From Accumulibacter sp. (GTDB taxonomy: Bacteria; Pseudomonadota; Gammaproteobacteria; Burkholderiales; Rhodocyclaceae): a stretch of DNA of 5,697 nucleotides. The notes below the pieces were generated by a model. That model did no database searches and was not told the origin of the DNA. It saw only the letters and a list, made by a program, of their open reading frames with translations. The DNA lies in the NCBI GenBank assembly GCA_003538495.1, contig DPSD01000174.1, positions 1 to 5,697 on the forward strand, written 5' to 3'. Both the position numbers and the translations under genes were made by a program. Shown one piece after another: positions 1 to 5,697 of this stretch; position 1 is the stretch's first letter; each line of letters begins with the position of its first letter.

Positions 1-277
1 GGCGGCCAACCTGATGCGCTTCAAGGCCTGCGCGCTGTTCGACGCGCAGCAGCCCTGTGGCGCCGAGGCGAACATGGCCAAGTACCTCGCCGCCAAGGCA
101 TCGTGGGAGGCGGCCAACGTCTGCCTGCAGACACACGGCGGCTTCGGTTTTGCCACCGAATACGACATCGAGCGCAAGTTCCGCGAGACGCGCCTGTACC
201 AGGTCGCGCCGATTTCGACCAACCTGATTTTTTCCTACGTCGCCGAGCACCTGCTCGGGCTGCCTCGCTCTTTCTAG
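1..277 (+). CDS. Acyl-CoA dehydrogenase, C-terminal fragment (5' end outside window)
   Basis: The reading frame is open from base 2 to the TAG at 275-277, giving the last 91 residues of a protein that begins to the left of the window. It is the C-terminal four-helix domain of an FAD-dependent acyl-CoA dehydrogenase. The segment QTHGGFGF (bases 128-151) is the family's QxxGGxG motif, which contacts the FAD of the neighbouring subunit, and it is followed by the usual E.KFRETRLYQ helix. These enzymes normally oxidise acyl-CoA to 2-enoyl-CoA and pass electrons to ETF in the cytoplasm. One oddity stands out: medium-chain enzymes carry YEGTS with the catalytic Glu after the LYQ segment, but here the sequence reads APIST, so that base is missing. 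Some family members place the Glu in an earlier helix, which is not visible here. The substrate cannot be told from this part. A CoA-transferase gene follows 10 bases later, probably in the same operon. Confidence 0.9.
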   Translation, partial: AANLMRFKACALFDAQQPCGAEANMAKYLAAKASWEAANVCLQTHGGFGFATEYDIERKFRETRLYQVAPISTNLIFSYVAEHLLGLPRSF

Positions 278-287
278 AACGCCCGCC

Positions 288-1466
288 ATGCGCCCGCTCG
301 ACGGCATTAGCGTCGTCACCCTCGAACACGCGATTGCTGCGCCGTTTTGCACCCGTCAGCTGGCCGACCTTGGCGCCCGCGTGATCAAGGTCGAACGTCC
401 GCGCAGCGGTGATTTCGCGCGCGCCTACGACGAGCGCGTCCGCGGCCTGGCGTCGCACTTCGTGTGGACCAACCGCTCGAAGGAGAGCCTGACACTCGAC
501 CTCAAGCACCCGGAGGCGCCGGCGATCCTGGACCGGTTGCTCGCCGGGGCCGACGTGCTGGTGCAGAATCTGGCGCCCGGCGCCGCGGCGCGTCTCGGGC
601 TGGCTTACGCCGCGCTACGCGAACAGCATCCACGGCTGATCGTTTGCGACATCTCGGGCTACGGCGGCAACGGTCCGTATCGCGACAAGAAGGCCTATGA
701 CCTGCTGATCCAGAGCGAGTCGGGATTCCTTTCGGTTACCGGCTCGCCAGCCGAGCCGGCCAAGGCCGGCTGCTCGATCGCCGACATCGCGGCCGGCATG
801 CATGCGCAGAGCAGCATTCTCGCCGCGCTGCTGCAGCGTGGCAGGAGCGGGCGCGGCTGCCATATCGAGGTGTCGATGCTCGAATGCATGGTCGAATGGA
901 TGAGCTATCCGTTGTATTACTCGTTCGACGGCGCGAAGCCGCCGCCGCGCGCTGGCGCGGCGCATGCGACCATCTTTCCCTATGGCCCGTTTACCGTCGG
1001 CGACGGCAAGACGGTGTTGCTCGGCGTGCAGAATGAGCGCGAGTGGCAGGTCTTCTGCACGCAGGTGCTCGAACGCCCCGGACTGGCCAGCGACGAACGT
1101 TTTTCCTCGAACTCGCGGCGTACGCAGGCGCGTGACGAACTGCACGCGCTGATCGACGAGTGCTTCGCGCGGTTCAGCTCGGAGCAGTTGATCGCCAGGC
1201 TCGACGCGGCACAGATTGCCAACGCACGCATGAACGACATGCACGAGGTCTGGGAGCACCCGCAGCTGAAGGCGCGCGGGCGGTGGACCGAGGTCGATAC
1301 CCCGGCCGGCCCGATTCCGGCCTTGCTGCCACCCGGCGAAGTCGACACCTTCACGCCACGCATGGACGCGGTACCAGCGCTCGGGCAGCACACCGACGCG
1401 ATCCTCAGTGAATTGGGGTGGGATCCGGCGGCGATCGATCGCCTGCGAGAGGCGTGGGCAATCTGA
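288..1466 (+). CDS. Family III (CaiB/BaiF-type) CoA-transferase
   Basis: A 392-residue protein, within the usual size for family III CoA-transferases, which move CoA from a donor thioester to a carboxylic acid through an aspartyl-CoA anhydride. The N-terminus (LEHAIAAPFCTRQLADLG, then IKVERP) is the family's Rossmann-like start. Residues around 121-130 (DISGYGGNGP) and 137-151 (YDLLIQSESG then TG) are typical. Asp166 in GCSIADIAAG aligns with the catalytic Asp of formyl-CoA transferase. The C-terminal part carries HPQL.AR.RW (about 324-333), common in the family. The glycine-rich loop of formyl-CoA transferase is not evident, as in many CaiB-like members. The ATG at 288 is the only sensible start; no clear Shine-Dalgarno precedes it, so translation may be coupled to the dehydrogenase stop 10 bases upstream. 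The substrate is unknown. The dehydrogenase pairing recalls CaiA/CaiB and the itaconate/mesaconate CoA-transferase clusters, but that is inference. Confidence 0.93.
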   Translation: MRPLDGISVVTLEHAIAAPFCTRQLADLGARVIKVERPRSGDFARAYDERVRGLASHFVWTNRSKESLTLDLKHPEAPAILDRLLAGADVLVQNLAPGAAARLGLAYAALREQHPRLIVCDISGYGGNGPYRDKKAYDLLIQSESGFLSVTGSPAEPAKAGCSIADIAAGMHAQSSILAALLQRGRSGRGCHIEVSMLECMVEWMSYPLYYSFDGAKPPPRAGAAHATIFPYGPFTVGDGKTVLLGVQNEREWQVFCTQVLERPGLASDERFSSNSRRTQARDELHALIDECFARFSSEQLIARLDAAQIANARMNDMHEVWEHPQLKARGRWTEVDTPAGPIPALLPPGEVDTFTPRMDAVPALGQHTDAILSELGWDPAAIDRLREAWAI

Positions 1467-1520
1467 CCGCGGACGCTGCTCAACGGCTGCCGCGCCGAAT
1501 GCTTGCGCGACGGGATGGTG

Positions 1521-2135
1521 TTATCTGTCCGATAGCGCCAGGTTTACGCCGAGACCCGCGAAGGCTGCTGCAAAGCCGCGACGCAACCACGATTGGACAC
1601 CGGGCGACTCAATGACCTGTTTGCGGAAGGCATTGGCCAGTAGCCCGTAGACGACAAAGACCACCAAGGTCATGGCCATGAAGACGGCACTCAGAAACAG
1701 CAGATCGCGCAGCGGCGAGACCGCACCAGGCTGAACGAATTGCGGCAGAAAGGCCAGGAAGAAGATCGAGAGTTTCGGGTTCAGGATGTTCAGCAGGAAG
1801 GCCTTGACGACAAGATTTGCCGCGCTGCTTGCGGGTACAGCCTGGCCAACCACGAAGGCCGACCGGTCTCGCCAGGTGAGCCATGCCAGATAGAGCAGGT
1901 AGGCAACACCGCCAAACTTGAGCGCCTGAAACGCGACCGCGCTGGTGTGCAGGATGGCCACCAGCCCAAGGACCGTCGCCAGCAGGTGGGGAACGATGCC
2001 GGAAGTGCAGCCGAGTGCCGCAAAGAAACTGGCTTTGCGGCCCTGAAGCAGCCCCGCGGAAACCGTGAACAGCACGCCTGTGCCGGGTATGAGCACGACA
2101 ACCAGCGAAGTGATGAGGAAATCCAGTGTGATCAT
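1521..2135 (-). CDS. LysE/RhtB family amino-acid exporter
   Basis: A 204-residue, strongly hydrophobic inner-membrane protein with about six predicted membrane helices (roughly residues 3-25, 38-62, 67-88, 108-133, 145-168 and 183-201). The family signatures are visible: the N-terminal PGTGVLFTVSAGLLQGRK (residues 17-34, the P-G-P/T loop followed by G.K/R), and LNPKLSIFFLAFLPQFV (residues 118-134), the conserved NPK...F..FLPQF segment. Members export amino acids or related small molecules such as lysine, threonine or homoserine lactones, probably driven by the proton gradient; sequence alone does not fix the substrate. The length matches the family (about 200-210). The ATG at 2135 gives the standard N-terminus directly before the first helix, but the ribosome-binding site is weak. 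It lies 139 bases downstream of the acetyltransferase stop on the same strand and converges with the CoA-transferase gene, so it may be transcribed on its own. Confidence 0.92.
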   Translation of the reverse strand: MITLDFLITSLVVVLIPGTGVLFTVSAGLLQGRKASFFAALGCTSGIVPHLLATVLGLVAILHTSAVAFQALKFGGVAYLLYLAWLTWRDRSAFVVGQAVPASSAANLVVKAFLLNILNPKLSIFFLAFLPQFVQPGAVSPLRDLLFLSAVFMAMTLVVFVVYGLLANAFRKQVIESPGVQSWLRRGFAAAFAGLGVNLALSDR

Positions 2136-2274
2136 GGTTCAAGCCCGGGAGACTTTGTTGAAGAGCTCGCCGAGCCCTGAAGTCCTGGCGCCAACGGCAC
2201 GGTCGGGGCTGGCTCGCGTCCGGCGACGGGTCGGGGGCCGCCGGCAACGCGCCGCAGTGACATGGGATGCGTAA

Positions 2275-2805
2275 TTACGGCGGCGCCTCGATCCTGTAGA
2301 AGGCGTAGTCATGCGCGACGCCGTTCGATTCGACGCGGGCCGTGTGCGATAGCGTGCCGCCAATCTTTTCCATTGCCTTGCGCGAACGCCAATTGTTGCT
2401 GCCGACATGGAACCAGACGACTTTCGCGAAAACGAAGGCATGACCAAGCATCAGTTGCTTCATTTCCCGGTTGATGCTGCCACCCCAATGACTTCTGGCC
2501 AGGAAGGTGTAGCCGACGGTCACCTCCTTCGCGTCGGGATTCCAGTCGTAGTAGCGAGACGAACCGATCACCCCGCCCGCACGGTTGTCGGTCGCCACCA
2601 GCGCACCGCCGGAAGCCAGGGCGCCGGCAAAGAAGCCCGCAAAGACCGGTCTCTGATACCGCAAGGGCTCCGGATGCTGCTCCCAGATCAAGGGATCGGA
2701 AGCGGCCGCGTAGAGCGGCTCGAAATCGTCGGCATGCAAGGGGCGAAGCGAAATCGTTTCGCCGATGAGCGTGGGCTGAAGATCGAAGTCGGGTCTTGCG
2801 TTCAT
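2275..2805 (-). CDS. GNAT-family N-acetyltransferase (RimJ/RimL-like)
   Basis: A 176-residue cytoplasmic protein with the layout of the RimJ/RimL-like (Acetyltransf_3) branch of GNAT enzymes, which transfer acetyl from acetyl-CoA to an amine. Residues 14-24 (IGETISLRPLH) form the typical first strand, and 78-86 (GVIGSSRYY) the central strands. The stretch 94-111 (EVTVGYTFLARSHWGGSI) leads into the acetyl-CoA-binding loop, with R..WGG in place of the classic Q/RxxGxG/A. Residues 134-150 (VGSNNWRSRKAMEKIGG) match the conserved N..S...ekiGF helix. The acceptor is unknown: possibilities include a protein N-terminus, an antibiotic or a small metabolite. The start at 2805 lies only 9 bases after the tetR stop and has a good GAGAG ribosome-binding site overlapping that stop, so the two genes are almost certainly cotranscribed. 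Confidence 0.9.
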   Translation of the reverse strand: MNARPDFDLQPTLIGETISLRPLHADDFEPLYAAASDPLIWEQHPEPLRYQRPVFAGFFAGALASGGALVATDNRAGGVIGSSRYYDWNPDAKEVTVGYTFLARSHWGGSINREMKQLMLGHAFVFAKVVWFHVGSNNWRSRKAMEKIGGTLSHTARVESNGVAHDYAFYRIEAPP

Positions 2806-2810
2806 CTGTG

Positions 2811-2815
2811 CTCTC
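2811..2815 (-). promoter_or_regulatory. Ribosome-binding site of the acetyltransferase gene, overlapping the tetR stop
   Basis: On the minus strand the sequence reads TAGAGAGCACAG then ATG. The GAGAG ends 5 bases before the ATG at 2805, and its first G is the last base of the tetR TAG (2815-2817). This fixes the start of the acetyltransferase and suggests translational coupling to the upstream regulator. Confidence 0.65.
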
Positions 2816-3456
2816 TACGACAGCGCTTGCGGCTCGTTCTTTTCCGGACCAGTCGTCGGCGCAGTCGGCAGTGTGCCGCCAAGCAGCAGGGCGACGGCGC
2901 TGTCGGCCAGTTCATCCAGCGAAAGTTTTCCGTCCGGGCGATACCAGTGCGTGGACCAGTTCAGCATGCCGAAGAGCAGCAGCCGTACCGGTGACGCGGC
3001 GGAAGCGAGCTTGCCGCTTTGTTGCAGTTCGTCGAGCGTGGCCTGCCACGGCAACTGATAGCGGTCGAAAGCGGCGGCAATTTCCTCCTGCGCTGCTGCA
3101 TCCAGGGCGCGTGTTTCGCCGAGTAGCATTGGCGAATGGCACTCCCCATCGAGCAGCGTGCCGAGATGCGTGCGAACCAGTACGCGTAGCCGCTGTACGG
3201 GTTCGGCAATGCCGTCGATGGCGGCGAGCAGGCGCGCGTGGCCGGCGTCTAGACCCTCGACTATCGCCGTTTTCAGCAAATCCTGCTTGCTGCGGAAGTG
3301 GTAGAAGGGGCTGCCGGAGCGCATGCCGACTGCGTCGGCGATATCGCGCGTGGTAGTGGCGTCAAAACCCTTTTCGACGAACAGTCTGGCCGCCGCGCGC
3401 AGCAACGCGGCGCGGCGATTGGTTTCAAGCCCTGCTGGTTCTTTTCGTCTGGGCAT
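2815..3456 (-). CDS. TetR-family transcriptional regulator, KstR2-like
   Basis: A 213-residue one-component regulator. Residues about 14-61 form the N-terminal DNA-binding domain: RRAALLRAAARLFVEKGF, then TTTRDIADAVG and SGSPFYHFRSKQDLL, the classic TetR helix-turn-helix with its YHF..K end. The rest is a helical ligand-binding domain. Its LNWSTHWYRPDG segment (165-176) closely resembles the TWVSVRWYRPGG part of mycobacterial KstR2, which binds a CoA thioester; this resemblance is from memory, not a search. I therefore infer an acyl-CoA ligand. I chose the ATG at 3456 (MPRRKE) because GGTCGGA sits 9 bases upstream and the length is typical. ATGs at 3462, 3465 and 3474 are alternatives. The open frame runs up to 3612 but would overlap fadH and adds no family sequence. 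It is 76 bases downstream of fadH and 9 bases upstream of the acetyltransferase, on the same strand, so control of fadH is likely. Confidence 0.92.
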   Translation of the reverse strand: MPRRKEPAGLETNRRAALLRAAARLFVEKGFDATTTRDIADAVGMRSGSPFYHFRSKQDLLKTAIVEGLDAGHARLLAAIDGIAEPVQRLRVLVRTHLGTLLDGECHSPMLLGETRALDAAAQEEIAAAFDRYQLPWQATLDELQQSGKLASAASPVRLLLFGMLNWSTHWYRPDGKLSLDELADSAVALLLGGTLPTAPTTGPEKNEPQALS

Positions 3457-3478
3457 CGCCATCATTCCGACCATGGAG

Positions 3479-3495
3479 CTGCACCGGGTGTGCAG
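3479..3495. promoter_or_regulatory. Palindrome upstream of tetR, possible operator
   Basis: CTGCAC-CGGGT-GTGCAG is a perfect 6-base inverted repeat with a 5-base centre, 17 bases in all, within the size range of TetR-family operators. It lies in the fadH-tetR gap, 22 bases before the chosen tetR start. No T-run follows on the minus strand, so it does not look like a rho-independent terminator for fadH. The role as operator is inference from position and symmetry; it does not resemble the palindrome in front of fadH. Confidence 0.35.
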
Positions 3496-3532
3496 TCGCT
3501 TGAGGTGAGTTGTGCCGGCGAGCAAACGTACG

Positions 3533-5695
<2,163 letters not shown>

Positions 5696-5697
5696 TG

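Noticed and set aside
615..1483. Long minus-strand open frames opposite the CoA-transferase (and another at 21-509)
   Set aside because: They lie antisense to clear family proteins, have biased composition and show no domain; they are codon-bias shadows.
1467..1520. Gap between the convergent CoA-transferase and exporter genes, checked for a bidirectional terminator
   Set aside because: Only a 5-base GC stem with a 17-base loop (1468-1472 with 1490-1494) and no T-run was found.
2220..2244. GC hairpin (CCGGCG, 13-base loop, CGCCGG) in the gap after the acetyltransferase, considered as a terminator
   Set aside because: There is no T-run after it on the minus strand and short GC stems are common by chance at this composition; the rest of the 2136-2274 gap shows no clear promoter or terminator.

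Overview
This is a GC-rich window of about 5.7 kb, densely packed with genes. The codon bias, the long antisense shadow ORFs and the protein types suggest a betaproteobacterium, perhaps of the Rhodocyclales/Burkholderiales kind. That placement is inference from general appearance, not from a marker gene. I see no rRNA, tRNA, CRISPR array, insertion sequence or phage gene, and no gap above 300 bases.

Left block, plus strand: the 3' end of an acyl-CoA dehydrogenase gene is followed 10 bases later by a complete family III (CaiB/BaiF) CoA-transferase gene. The pair looks like the end of an operon that activates an organic acid to its CoA thioester and processes it. The dehydrogenase fragment is odd: the place where medium-chain enzymes carry their catalytic glutamate reads APIST.

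Right block, minus strand (read from right to left): fadH, encoding 2,4-dienoyl-CoA reductase for beta-oxidation of unsaturated fatty acids; a TetR-family regulator; a GNAT acetyltransferase tightly coupled to the regulator; and, after a 139-base gap, a LysE/RhtB-type exporter. The exporter converges on the CoA-transferase across 54 bases.

The most interesting signal is a possible regulatory circuit. The TetR protein has a C-terminal WYRPDG segment and a helix-turn-helix resembling KstR2, the mycobacterial regulator that senses a CoA thioester. The fadH promoter region holds a 14-base palindrome that fits the KstR2 operator consensus I remember (AnCAAGnnCTTGnT) at all ten defined positions, close to the predicted transcription start. 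I infer that this regulator controls fadH, and perhaps itself and the acetyltransferase, in response to an acyl-CoA. A second, different palindrome just upstream of tetR could be an autoregulatory site.

Otherwise the genes are ordinary members of known families, and I found no clearly new multi-gene system.
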